Origin: Balneolales bacterium ANBcel1
Lineage (GTDB): Bacteria > Bacteroidota > Rhodothermia > Balneolales > Natronogracilivirgulaceae
NCBI GenBank assembly: GCA_029688905.1
Contig: JARULB010000001.1
Location: 62,001-126,000 of the forward strand
Length of the DNA: 64,000 bases
Direction: 5' to 3'
Shown here one piece after another: positions 6,781 through 16,072 of this stretch (the stretch's first letter is position 1; each line of letters starts with the position of its first letter). The notes under the pieces were generated by a model. It was not told where the DNA came from, ran no database searches, and was given only the letters and a program-made list of their open reading frames with translations. The translations under genes were made by a program, and so were the position numbers.

Positions 6781-9531
6781 TTAATCCTGTTTTAGTGTCA
6801 TTTTCATGGTGCCTCCACCCATCTGTGCGGGGAGGGAATCCTCGATGGAGTGGATGACTCCATCGGCTGCCACCCGGTAGGTCCGGGAGCTGCTTTTGCC
6901 GTCCAGCGCTTCAAAACGAACCTTTGTCAGTTCTTCTCCCGGACTGGACACCGCGCGCACATAGCGCACTTCCTGGCTGTTGATGTCAAAGTAGCGCAGC
7001 ATGGCCGCCTCCATTCCGCTTTGAACCATGTGCGAGACAAAGAAATCGGCATGAATACCTTCCGCAAAAACCGGCGCTTCGAGGGCAACATCGATCTGAT
7101 GCTGTTGTGGTCCGGCCTGAATGGTGCCGGCCACCTTGTCGTCGCTGAACGCGACCTCGATTTGGGCCATCGGCTGCTCCATCTTCCTGAGAAGCGGAAT
7201 AAAGGTGGCGGGATCGGTATGGACGGCATCGGTCATGGATCCCATCGGCGAAGAGATGGCATCTTTCAGTTCGAGCACTTCGCCCTCTCCGGTTTCAACC
7301 AGCGTGGCGGTGCGTACGAGCTCCATTCCGATCTCGTTACCCTGGACATTCATGGTAATGCCGTACTCCAGCGAAGTTCCGTCGAAACCGGTGGCATCAA
7401 ACCGTGGCAGAACCACCATTTTGGCCGCCTCCAGCTCCGGAGACTCCTCGGGAAGCTCTACGGTATCAACATCCACGGTTATCTCCCGAAGACGTTCGCG
7501 GTACTCCTCTTCGAGCTCCGCCTGATAGCGTCCGCCCAGATGCTCGGCGAAGAATTGCTCCATGGCATAAGTGAAGGCGAGGCGGTTGACCTGCCGGGCG
7601 AACCCGTGGCCTTCATCCTCGGCAACCAGATACTCCACATCGCGGCCCAGATCGCGCATGGCCACTACAATCTGATCCGATTCGGCCTGGACAACGCGCG
7701 GATCGTTGGCGCCCTGGACCACCATCAGCGGCGCGGTTATGTTTTCGGCAGAAAAGAGCGGCGACTGCTCCATCAGCCGGGCGTAATCCTCCGGGTCGTC
7801 GGGATCTCCGACGCGGGTGTGGAAAATCTTGCGAATGGGTCCCCAGTAGGCCGGGATGGAGTTAAGCAGCGTAATGATGTTGGACGGGCCGACGAAAGAG
7901 ATGCCGGCGGCGTACAGATCCGGGGTGAATGCCAGTCCGGCAAGGGTGGCGTATCCGCCGTATGATCCGCCAAAAATGGCGATGCGGTCGGGATCGGCGA
8001 TTCCTTCATCGATCAGGTAACGGACTCCGTCGGTGATGTCGTGCTGCATGGCGCCGGTCCCCCACTCCCGGTTTCCGGCATTCAGAAACGCCTTGCCGAA
8101 GCCGGTCGATCCGCGGAAATTGATCTGCAGGACGGCATAGCCTCGATTGGACAAGAACTGTGCGTACGAGTCGTAGCCCCAGTAATCGCGGGCCCAGGGT
8201 CCGCCGTGCGGAACCACTATCACCGGAAGGTTTTGCGGCTCCATGCCGTGCGGGACGGTGAGATAGGCCGGGATTTCGAGTCCGTCGCGCGCCGTATAGC
8301 GAATCGGCGTCATCTCCGAGAGATACTCCGAAGGCAGATCCGGGCGGGTCTGATAAAGCAGTTCCAGGTCACCGGACGAGAAATCATGGTAGTACACCGA
8401 TCCGGGGTCGACATCGCTGCCCACATGAAAGAGCCAGCGCTGCTCGTCATGGGTGCGTGAAGTCGGACTCACCTCGCCGGGACCCAAACGGCTCTGGACA
8501 TCCTCGAACATCTCTTCATATTCGGCATCCCTGAAATAGGTGCGCCGTTTGTCGCCTACATAGTAGGTTGCCAGAATTTCGTTGGTGATCTCCGAGAATG
8601 TGGCACCGCCGAAATCAACCTTCCCTTCGGGATCGCGTTCGATGAGTTCAGATTCCCTGGTATCGGGATTAAACAGCACGAACTCGGCAAGGTCGCGGTC
8701 GCCGGTGTTGGTACTCATGTATATATGTATACCATCTTCATGATAGCGCAGCGGTGAGAAAGACTCTTCCGGTCCGGCGGCATACACCTGTTCAAAGCCG
8801 TCATCACGAATCATGAGCAGTTCGGAGCCGCCGTCGGGTGTCTGGCGGATACCGGCACGGATGTTCGCTTCGCGATCGGCGACCCATCCGGCAATATTAT
8901 CGGTGTTTTCAATGAGCAGGGTACGTTCACCGGTTTCGATGTCCAGATGATAGGCATCGTGAAGGGCGGGATCACGGTCGTTGATACCGACGATCATGCG
9001 GTCGGGGAACTCGCGCGGCAGCGAATAGATCTGGGCACGGATTCCATCGATCGGTGTGAGGTTGACCGCTTCCGGGACGCCCGTCTCAGGATCGGGCTCC
9101 TCATTGATATCTACGCGATAAATATGAAAATTTTCGTCCCCTCCCCTGTCCTGTACATACAGGACATAGCGGTCGTCATGGCTCCAGAAATAGGAGCTCA
9201 CCGGTCGCTCGGTGTCGGCGGTAAGCGGACGAGCCGCTTCAAAGTCCTCATCCACCCCCTTGATCCAGATATTCATTACTCCGTTGTACTGCTTTCGGAA
9301 CGTGATATATCTGCCGGTGCGGGAGAGCTGGGCGCCGGCGTATTGCGGATCGCCGAAAAAGAGGTTGCGATCGATCAGGGGTGCCGTGTATGGGTCGGTG
9401 GCAGGGCCCGACACACCCGAATCAGCAGCATCAAGCGGCCTTTCGGGCGAACAGCTGGAAAACATCATCATCATACCTAAACTTAACAGCAGTGAATAAA
9501 AAAGCGGGTAACTGCAGGTAACGGTTCTCAT
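6781..9531 (-). CDS. Lipoprotein S9-family prolyl oligopeptidase with an extra C-terminal domain
   Basis: The 916-residue product begins with a lipoprotein signal ending FSSC, then a WD/PD40-like beta-propeller (about residues 55-400) and an alpha/beta-hydrolase peptidase domain (about 405-665). The catalytic triad is visible: Ser in GGSYGG (about 523), Asp in GANDPRV (about 610) and His in DEGHGFA (about 642). It resembles acylaminoacyl peptidases that cleave peptides at the cell surface. Unusually, about 230 residues follow the peptidase domain (683-916), reading like a repeated beta-sheet fold with no motif I recognise. The start at 9531 gives a proper signal peptide; a TTG at 9552 is in frame but less likely. 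Confidence 0.9.
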   Translation of the reverse strand: MRTVTCSYPLFYSLLLSLGMMMMFSSCSPERPLDAADSGVSGPATDPYTAPLIDRNLFFGDPQYAGAQLSRTGRYITFRKQYNGVMNIWIKGVDEDFEAARPLTADTERPVSSYFWSHDDRYVLYVQDRGGDENFHIYRVDINEEPDPETGVPEAVNLTPIDGIRAQIYSLPREFPDRMIVGINDRDPALHDAYHLDIETGERTLLIENTDNIAGWVADREANIRAGIRQTPDGGSELLMIRDDGFEQVYAAGPEESFSPLRYHEDGIHIYMSTNTGDRDLAEFVLFNPDTRESELIERDPEGKVDFGGATFSEITNEILATYYVGDKRRTYFRDAEYEEMFEDVQSRLGPGEVSPTSRTHDEQRWLFHVGSDVDPGSVYYHDFSSGDLELLYQTRPDLPSEYLSEMTPIRYTARDGLEIPAYLTVPHGMEPQNLPVIVVPHGGPWARDYWGYDSYAQFLSNRGYAVLQINFRGSTGFGKAFLNAGNREWGTGAMQHDITDGVRYLIDEGIADPDRIAIFGGSYGGYATLAGLAFTPDLYAAGISFVGPSNIITLLNSIPAYWGPIRKIFHTRVGDPDDPEDYARLMEQSPLFSAENITAPLMVVQGANDPRVVQAESDQIVVAMRDLGRDVEYLVAEDEGHGFARQVNRLAFTYAMEQFFAEHLGGRYQAELEEEYRERLREITVDVDTVELPEESPELEAAKMVVLPRFDATGFDGTSLEYGITMNVQGNEIGMELVRTATLVETGEGEVLELKDAISSPMGSMTDAVHTDPATFIPLLRKMEQPMAQIEVAFSDDKVAGTIQAGPQQHQIDVALEAPVFAEGIHADFFVSHMVQSGMEAAMLRYFDINSQEVRYVRAVSSPGEELTKVRFEALDGKSSSRTYRVAADGVIHSIEDSLPAQMGGGTMKMTLKQD

Positions 9532-9691
9532 GGTGACTGGGATTGGTTGCAAGTAAAATACAGCTTCGAAGATACCTGTTTTTCAGGAAGTTGCACACTG
9601 TACAAAAGCAGATTAACCTCGGGTTTACGTGCTGTCTGAAGAAAAGTTGCAACACCCGGCGGATGGTTCTTAACATGCGCCTTTACTGCGG

Positions 9692-11668
9692 TCAATCGCC
9701 TTTCGCCACGCCCTCCATGCGAGGGTCGGCGCCTCCGCGCCAACGATAACGGACACCCTGGGCCGGCTCCCTGTCTACTCCGGTTTCGAGCGCGGCGGTG
9801 TTCCGGCCGGCCGGATGGTCTGTCTGCCCCTGAGGAGATCTCTTATCGCGCGCATCCGTTGCTCCCGATACGCGGTTTGCCGCGCCGCCCCGGTATTCGT
9901 CCGGGATCCGTTCGATGCCGTGCACCCCGCTCTCGAGCGGCAGCACGCTCACCTGATGGCCCATGCCGGAGAGCAGCTCCGCATATTCGGCCCACTCCGT
10001 GCCCTTCTCGATCTCCAGCTCATTGCCGCGATGCAGCAGATTGGGCAGTGCGATGGCCTCCTGCAGGGGGAGCCCCCAGTCAAGGACCCCGATCAGGGTT
10101 TTAAGCACATAGCCGATAATCCGGCTTCCTCCGCGCGATCCCACGAGCAAAAGGACGTCACCATCTTCATCCAGAACCATAACGGGTGCCATGGAGCTGC
10201 GCGGCCGTTTGCCGGGTGCCACGGCGTTGGGGGAATAGTAGCCGTTCCGGTGCGGGTCGAAGGTGAAGTCCGTGAGCTGGTTATTCAGCAGGAACCCGTT
10301 GGCCATGATTCTGTTGCCGAATGGCGCCTCTATGGATGTCGTCATGGAGACCATGTTGCCCCTGGCGTCTGCAATTGAAAAATGGGCCGTGCCGGTGGTT
10401 TTGAGGTCGTCGCCATGTTCGGACGGGGATTTGCCCGCGGTATGGAAGATCTGCGGATTGTTGCGTTCGGCATCATCCGGCTGGGGGTGCCACCCCGGAG
10501 GCCGGCCCGGAGCTGCCGACGTCATGGCGTGACCGGGATCAATCAGCGCCGCACGGGCGGCGAGGTAGGTGGAGTCGATGAGTCCGGCTACCGGAACCGG
10601 GACAAAAGCCGGATCTCCGATAAACCGGGCCCGGTCGGCGAATGCGAGCCGGGATGCCTCGGCTATCAGATGGAGTGCTCCGGGATCACCCGGAGGCATT
10701 TCGTCGATGGGAAAGTGCTCCAGCATCCCGAGGATCTGCAACAGGGCGATTCCTCCCGAAGAAGGAGGCGGGATGCCGCATATCGTCCGGTTCCGGTAGC
10801 GGGCGCACACGGCGTCCCGGTTTACCGGCTGATAATCCAGAAAGTCGCGGCGGGTAAGGTCGCTCCGTCCCGGCCAGCGTGCATCGGCGGCATCGATCAT
10901 CGGACCGGTAAGGGGTCCAGAATAGAAGGCTTCGGGGCCTTCGGCGGCGATGAGGCGGAAGGTGCGCGCCAGTTCCGGATTCCTGAGTACGGGGTCATCC
11001 GCCCTGCGCGGTCGCACAAAGTGCCGTCGTGTATCACGAAAGATCCAGAGTGTCGGGTCGTTGTCTATTTGTCGTTTCAGCCGGCCGGACATCGGCACGC
11101 CGCTTTCGGCGAGGGCCGCCGCCGGCTCGAACAGTTCGCTCCACGGGAGGCTGCCGAAATCACTGTGTGCCCTGTGAAGCATGGCCGGGATTCCGGGCAC
11201 TCCGGTGGCGAGTCCGGTGGGAACCGCTGCCCACAGCGGGAGAGTACGGCCACCCACCATGAAACGGGTATCGGTTGCAGCGGCCGGGGCGGTCTCTCTG
11301 CCGTCATAAACCGTCAGTTCTCCCGTCACTCCATCCCTGTAAAGCATAAAACCGCCACCGCCGATTCCACTTTCCGGCGGCTCAACGACGGTCAGCGCCA
11401 TTTGCACGGCTACGGCGGCATCGACCGCATTCCCCCCATTCCGAAGAATTTCGAGTCCGGCTTCGACAGCCAGAGGATGGGAGGCAGATATCATGTACTC
11501 TTCGGCAAGCATCTGCTTACCGGCTTTCTCGTCGAGGCGGTTCACATCATACCCTTCCCCGCAGGAAGTCAGTGTCATGGCGACGATCAGCAGCAGGCAT
11601 CTGCTCACGGCACTTGCGGCATCCTTTCCCGGTATGTCATTAAAAAGCGGACTCATATCTGTTACCAT
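9692..11668 (-). CDS. ggt: Gamma-glutamyltransferase lipoprotein
   Basis: This 658-residue enzyme cleaves the gamma-glutamyl bond of glutathione and related peptides outside the cytoplasm. It has a lipoprotein signal ending LTSC (Cys36), the large-subunit motifs NGGNAVDAAVA and ESGIGGGGFM, and the autoprocessing site before TAHFS, where Thr427 would be the nucleophile. SRGGSRI in the small subunit forms the oxyanion region. It is longer than the usual 550-580 residues because of low-complexity insertions before the processing site (about 383-424) and near the C-terminus (about 590-638), just before the conserved GGADPR end. It is followed on the same strand by the S9 peptidase, about 160 nt away, consistent with a peptide-scavenging role. 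Confidence 0.93.
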   Translation of the reverse strand: MVTDMSPLFNDIPGKDAASAVSRCLLLIVAMTLTSCGEGYDVNRLDEKAGKQMLAEEYMISASHPLAVEAGLEILRNGGNAVDAAVAVQMALTVVEPPESGIGGGGFMLYRDGVTGELTVYDGRETAPAAATDTRFMVGGRTLPLWAAVPTGLATGVPGIPAMLHRAHSDFGSLPWSELFEPAAALAESGVPMSGRLKRQIDNDPTLWIFRDTRRHFVRPRRADDPVLRNPELARTFRLIAAEGPEAFYSGPLTGPMIDAADARWPGRSDLTRRDFLDYQPVNRDAVCARYRNRTICGIPPPSSGGIALLQILGMLEHFPIDEMPPGDPGALHLIAEASRLAFADRARFIGDPAFVPVPVAGLIDSTYLAARAALIDPGHAMTSAAPGRPPGWHPQPDDAERNNPQIFHTAGKSPSEHGDDLKTTGTAHFSIADARGNMVSMTTSIEAPFGNRIMANGFLLNNQLTDFTFDPHRNGYYSPNAVAPGKRPRSSMAPVMVLDEDGDVLLLVGSRGGSRIIGYVLKTLIGVLDWGLPLQEAIALPNLLHRGNELEIEKGTEWAEYAELLSGMGHQVSVLPLESGVHGIERIPDEYRGGAANRVSGATDARDKRSPQGQTDHPAGRNTAALETGVDREPAQGVRYRWRGGADPRMEGVAKGD

Positions 11669-11871
11669 GTATTGATGAAAACCGTTTGCCGGGTTCGCAC
11701 CCAGAATCGGTCAACCGTGCTACGCAGGAACGTTAACCTCCGTTTCGACTGAAATCAACTCCTTTCTTTCCGCGTGTTCGGGCAGAAGGCCGGCGGCGGA
11801 AATCCGGATGAACCCGTGGCGCGCCATACTTGTTGCCATCAATGCAAGGCGAAAAACAGTGATAATTTCAA

Positions 11872-11879
11872 TATCTTTC
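11872..11879 (+). promoter_or_regulatory. Possible -7 element for cysE-cysM
   Basis: TATCTTTC matches seven of eight positions of the TAnnTTTG -7 box and lies 39 nt before the cysE start. No TTG is found at the expected upstream distance, so this is a weak call. Confidence 0.3.
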
Positions 11880-11917
11880 GGGCTGATCAGATACAGACAG
11901 ACCCGAGCAGGCATAAC

Positions 11918-12748
11918 ATGGAGAAAAAATTCCTTCAGGAACTATTTGACGAACACAGAAGGGCGGAAAGCTGCCCTTCTCCGGAACAGGTGGTGGCCTT
12001 TTTCAACCGGTTGCTGGGATTGCTGTTTCCGGAATACAGCAACACGCGATACCGAAGTATCGAGAAGCTGGAGAAACTCGACGCCGGGCTGAAGCGGGAG
12101 TTCTGTGATGTTCTTAAAAAGTGTTCGGAGTGTCCGGGCACCCATGTGGAGGAACTTGCCGAGGCGTTCTGGTCAGAGTTGCCCAACATCAAGGCCGGAC
12201 TGGAACATGACATTCAGGCCATTTACGAGGGCGATCCTGCGGCAAAAAGCCGTACCGAAGTGGTGCGCACCTACCCCGGCTTTTACGCGATCACCTCATA
12301 CCGCATCGCCCATTATCTGCATGGCAAAGGGTATCGGCTCCTCTCGCGCATGATCACCGAAAACGCCCACAGCCGTACCGGGATCGATATCCATCCCGGT
12401 GCAAAAATCGGGCAACATTTCTGCATCGACCACGGAACCGGAATTGTAATCGGGGAAACGACGGTCATCGGCGATTATGTCAAGATCTATCAGGGGGTTA
12501 CCCTGGGCGCGCTGAGTGTGCGGAAGGAGGATGCGGCGGTGAAGCGCCACCCGACCATCGGCGATCATGCCGTAATCTACGCCGGAGCCACCATCCTGGG
12601 GGGTGAAACCGATGTCGGCTCCCACAGCGTGATCGGCGGGAACGTCTGGCTCACCGAAAGTGTACCGGAATGGACACGGGTCACTTATGTCGCCCGTCAG
12701 GAAAACCGCAGCGCCCTGAAGAATTCCGTTCAGGACAGCGGCGAATAA
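11918..12748 (+). CDS. cysE: Serine O-acetyltransferase
   Basis: The 276-residue protein makes O-acetylserine from serine and acetyl-CoA, the first step of cysteine synthesis. An N-terminal helical domain of about 140 residues is followed by left-handed beta-helix hexapeptide repeats with the diagnostic GIDIHPGAKIGQHFCIDHG and GIVIGETTVIGDYVKIYQG. The catalytic histidines lie in that region. The ATG at 11918 was chosen because upstream in-frame codons give a cysteine-rich tail unlike the family. cysM starts 30 nt after its stop, so the two genes form a cysteine operon. Confidence 0.93.
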   Translation: MEKKFLQELFDEHRRAESCPSPEQVVAFFNRLLGLLFPEYSNTRYRSIEKLEKLDAGLKREFCDVLKKCSECPGTHVEELAEAFWSELPNIKAGLEHDIQAIYEGDPAAKSRTEVVRTYPGFYAITSYRIAHYLHGKGYRLLSRMITENAHSRTGIDIHPGAKIGQHFCIDHGTGIVIGETTVIGDYVKIYQGVTLGALSVRKEDAAVKRHPTIGDHAVIYAGATILGGETDVGSHSVIGGNVWLTESVPEWTRVTYVARQENRSALKNSVQDSGE

Positions 12749-12778
12749 CAGATTACGAACCAGTTCCGGTTCCGGTAC

Positions 12779-13705
12779 ATGGAGCCGGGCAACACATACC
12801 AATCAGCCATGACTCTGGAAGACCTTATCGGCAATACTCCCATAGTGCGCCTGCCACACCTGTCCCCTTCGCCAGATGTGGCCATCTACGCGAAACTTGA
12901 AGGGCGCAATCCCGGCGGGAGTGTCAAGGACCGGGCGGCTTTCGGAATGATCAACGCCGCGCTCGAACGGGGTGACATCCAACCCGGAGACAAGCTGGTG
13001 GAGGCAACCAGCGGCAATACCGGGATCGCCCTGGCCATGATCGCCCGGCTCAAGAACCTGCACATGACGCTTGTGATGCCGGACAACTCAACCCGGGAAC
13101 GAATCGACACCATGCGTGCCTACGGTGCGGAGCTGATTTTGACTCCCGGCGAAAAAACGATCGAATACTCCCGTACCGTTGCCGAAGAGATGGCCGAAAC
13201 CGGGGAGTACTATCTGCTCAACCAGTTTGCCAATGCCGACAACTACCGGATGCACGAACGCACCACCGGACCGGAGATCTGGAGGGACACCAAAGGCTCC
13301 ATCACCCACTTCGTCTCCTCGATGGGTACCACCGGTACTATCATGGGCGTTTCACGTTATCTCAAGGGACAGAACCCGGATGTTCAGATTGTTGGCGTAC
13401 AGCCTACCGAAGGGTCGCAGATTCCGGGAATCCGCCGCTGGTCGCCGGAGTTCCTCCCGAAGATATTCGAAGCCGACCGTGTTGACCGTATCATCGACGT
13501 AAGCCAGGAGGAGTCGACGGCCATGACCCGCCGGCTTGCCCGGGAGGAGGCCATATTCGCCGGCATGAGCAGCGGCGGGTGTGTCGCCGCCGCCGTGAAA
13601 CTGGCAGAGGATTTGGAGCAGGGCGTGGTAGTCTGCATCGTTTGCGATATCGGTGACCGGTACCTGAGTTCACCATTGTTTGCCGAAGAAGGGCACGCCG
13701 GATAG
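12779..13705 (+). CDS. cysM: Cysteine synthase (O-acetylserine sulfhydrylase, CysM type)
   Basis: This 308-residue PLP enzyme converts O-acetylserine and sulfide (or thiosulfate) to cysteine. The PLP lysine lies in NPGGSVKDRAA, the substrate loop is TSGNTG, the phosphate-binding loop is MGTTGTIMG, and SSGGC is near the C-terminus. CysM rather than CysK is suggested by the loop sequence RNPGGSVKDR and by overall similarity, but this is not certain. It follows cysE in a two-gene operon. Enzyme class is firm; the thiosulfate preference is inferred. Confidence 0.92.
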   Translation: MEPGNTYQSAMTLEDLIGNTPIVRLPHLSPSPDVAIYAKLEGRNPGGSVKDRAAFGMINAALERGDIQPGDKLVEATSGNTGIALAMIARLKNLHMTLVMPDNSTRERIDTMRAYGAELILTPGEKTIEYSRTVAEEMAETGEYYLLNQFANADNYRMHERTTGPEIWRDTKGSITHFVSSMGTTGTIMGVSRYLKGQNPDVQIVGVQPTEGSQIPGIRRWSPEFLPKIFEADRVDRIIDVSQEESTAMTRRLAREEAIFAGMSSGGCVAAAVKLAEDLEQGVVVCIVCDIGDRYLSSPLFAEEGHAG

Positions 13706-13837
13706 GGGCATTGCTCGCGGCCGGCCGCTGCGAGTCTTCCGCTGCGATAACACCACACGATTATCCCTCCCATTTTTAGTTGTAACATTCGTATCTTGTA
13801 AAGATTTAACCGACGGCAGCAATCACGAAAACAAGGT

Positions 13838-14434
13838 ATGTCCAACAGGCGAAAAATTCGGGAAACCGTACTTCAGGCGATTTATTCTTCCATCATCGGC
13901 GACCATTCTCCCGAGCATGTTCTTCAAACCATTGTCAAACCGAACCTGAGCCAGGACACCGCCGGTCTTGCCTTCGCCGAAAAACTGTATCTGCGGTCTT
14001 TGGACAACCGGAGCGATGTTGAGGAGATCATCAGTAAGCATATCGCCAACTGGGAAATCGAGAGGCTGGCAACGGTGGACCGTTTTATTCTTCAGATGGC
14101 CATAACGGAGCTGCTCACGTTTGAAGACATCCCCACAAAAGTGACCATCAACGAGGCCATTGAAATTGCCAAAGAGTATTCTACGGCAAAATCGGGGCGG
14201 TTCGTGAACGGCATCCTCGACGCCGCCCTGATATCGCTTCAGCAGGAAGGCAAGCTGAAGAAAAAGGGCCGCGGCCTTATCGATGCCCCGGCAAGAAGGC
14301 CGCACGCCGGGCCGGTGGATTACGGGCAGGATGAGGATTTTCCGGAGGATGCTTCTCAGCAGGAGCCGATAGACCCCGACCGGCCGGCTGCAACCAAAAA
14401 AAAGCGGATCAAACGGCCCAAGCGATCACCGTAA
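13838..14434 (+). CDS. nusB: Transcription antitermination factor NusB
   Basis: The 198-residue protein contains the NusB all-helical fold from residue 1 to about 150, with the arginine-rich N-terminus (SNRRKIRETVLQAIYSS), WEIERLATVDRFILQMAI and the conserved PTKVTINEAIEIAKEYSTAKSG block. NusB binds boxA RNA with S10 in rRNA antitermination. About 50 residues beyond the fold are charged and low in complexity, ending in a lysine/arginine-rich stretch (TKKKRIKRPKR) that could contact RNA. ychF follows after 294 nt in which I see no gene. Confidence 0.93.
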   Translation: MSNRRKIRETVLQAIYSSIIGDHSPEHVLQTIVKPNLSQDTAGLAFAEKLYLRSLDNRSDVEEIISKHIANWEIERLATVDRFILQMAITELLTFEDIPTKVTINEAIEIAKEYSTAKSGRFVNGILDAALISLQQEGKLKKKGRGLIDAPARRPHAGPVDYGQDEDFPEDASQQEPIDPDRPAATKKKRIKRPKRSP

Positions 14435-14728
14435 TCCGCGCAATCGGTGGCATGGAAACCCCGCAAAGCTCTTCCTCCGTTAAACCGGCATCGCAAAAAT
14501 CTGCCGGATGTCACGGTTTTCAGAAGAACGTGCCGGCACGCATTCATCGCAGGAGCCGTTTCCAAACCCTTCCGGTCGACGAAGTAAATATGGCCGGCAA
14601 AGCGGCTCACCCGGCCAATTGATATACCTGGCCGAAATCCCGGCGGCCTGCAGCAAACCCGAGTATTATCTGGCGCGATTACCGTTGCCAGTCCGTTTTT
14701 TCAATTTAACCCAATCAGTCATTTACCT

Positions 14729-15829
14729 ATGAGTCTCACCTGTGGAATTGTCGGTTTGCCGAATGTCGGCAAATCAAGCTTGTTCAATGCGTTAAGCAAC
14801 GCCGGAGCCGAGGCGGCCAACTTCCCGTTCTGCACTATCGATCCAAATGTGGGCATCGTGCCCGTACCTGACGAACGTCTGGATCATCTGGCGGAGCTGG
14901 TCAATCCCCGCCAGGTGACCCCCACATCCATCGAGTTCGTGGATATTGCCGGCCTGGTAAAAGGGGCTTCGGAAGGCAAGGGCAAAGGCAATGCGTTCCT
15001 GTCGCATATTCGGGAGGTGGACCTGATCATCCATGTTGTCCGGTGTTTTCAGGATGATGACGTGGTGCATGTGGAGGGCGGCATAGACCCGGTCCGTGAC
15101 ATCGGCATCATTGAGAGCGAATTGTTGTTCAAGGACCTCGAAACACTGGAGCGGCGGGAAGAGCGCGTGAAAAAAATGGCGAAATCCGGCGACAAGGCGC
15201 TTCAAAACCAGCTCTACAGTCTGGAGCAGCTCCGCCACCACATTGAAGAAGGCAAGCCGGTGCGTTCGTACAGTGGCTGGGACCCGGCCAATCCCGCCTT
15301 TCAGGAGCTGTTTTTCCTGACGGCAAAGAAAGTGCTCTACCTGTGCAACGTCTCCGAAGACGACCTTCCCGAAGGCGAGGGCAACAGTTACGTTATGAGC
15401 GTTCAGGAACACGCGGAGAAAGAGGGAGCGGAAACGGTGGTCGTATGTGCCAAGATCGAAGCGGAGATCGCCGAACTGGATGAGGAGGAGAAGCGGGAGT
15501 TCCTGGCTTCGCTGAACCTGAAGGAGTCGGGACTGAAGCGGCTCATATCGGCGGCCTACAGCAAGCTGGGACTGATCACTTTCTTCACCGCCGGCCCGAA
15601 AGAGGTGCGGGCATGGACCATCACCCGAGGGACCAAAGCGCCCCAGGCAGCCGGGGTCATTCACTCCGATTTTGAAAAGGGATTCATCCGGGCGGAAACC
15701 ATATCGTTCGACGATTACTCCGCATGCAAATCGGAAGCGGCAGCACGGGAAGCGGGAAAAATGCGATCGGAAGGGCGCGGGTACACGGTCAAGGACGGAG
15801 ATGTGATCCTGTTCCGCTTTAATGTATGA
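14729..15829 (+). CDS. ychF: Redox-sensitive ribosome-binding ATPase YchF (OLA1 family)
   Basis: The 366-residue protein is a P-loop NTPase of the Obg superfamily that prefers ATP because the G4 motif is altered. Visible motifs are G1 GLPNVGKSS, the G2 region NFPFCTIDPNVG, G3 DIAGLVKGAS and NVSED in place of NKxD, followed by a coiled hairpin and a C-terminal TGS domain (about 280-366) ending VILFRFNV. Length matches the family (about 363). It stands alone on the plus strand upstream of thrS and probably acts on ribosomes. Confidence 0.95.
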   Translation: MSLTCGIVGLPNVGKSSLFNALSNAGAEAANFPFCTIDPNVGIVPVPDERLDHLAELVNPRQVTPTSIEFVDIAGLVKGASEGKGKGNAFLSHIREVDLIIHVVRCFQDDDVVHVEGGIDPVRDIGIIESELLFKDLETLERREERVKKMAKSGDKALQNQLYSLEQLRHHIEEGKPVRSYSGWDPANPAFQELFFLTAKKVLYLCNVSEDDLPEGEGNSYVMSVQEHAEKEGAETVVVCAKIEAEIAELDEEEKREFLASLNLKESGLKRLISAAYSKLGLITFFTAGPKEVRAWTITRGTKAPQAAGVIHSDFEKGFIRAETISFDDYSACKSEAAAREAGKMRSEGRGYTVKDGDVILFRFNV

Positions 15830-16072
15830 TCCGAAGAGAATTTCTGTTATTGTAGTCTTATATTGCGACGTTCCGACCGTTTCTGATCCGGTACCGATGG
15901 CGGAGAATGCCGACATCCCATCCGCAGCAACAGATTGCGGAAACCGGTCAGGGACCCTTCCTCCCGCAAATGGGCGTCGTTGCAAATTCGGCCCTGCCCT
16001 TGCAACCGGATGCAGCCGGACGAAAAGGGTCAGAGGATATCATTTCAAACCAACAAGTCAAAACCGCGTTAC

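Noticed and set aside
10382-11752. 456-codon plus-strand frame opposite ggt
   Set aside because: Arg/Gly-rich, no domains, and fully antisense to a gene with clear catalytic motifs.
14792-15985. 397-codon minus-strand frame opposite ychF
   Set aside because: Antisense shadow with high Arg/Phe content and no domain.
15830-16072. T-box or other leader riboswitch before thrS
   Set aside because: No T-box core sequence or terminator/antiterminator pair found in the 243-nt gap.
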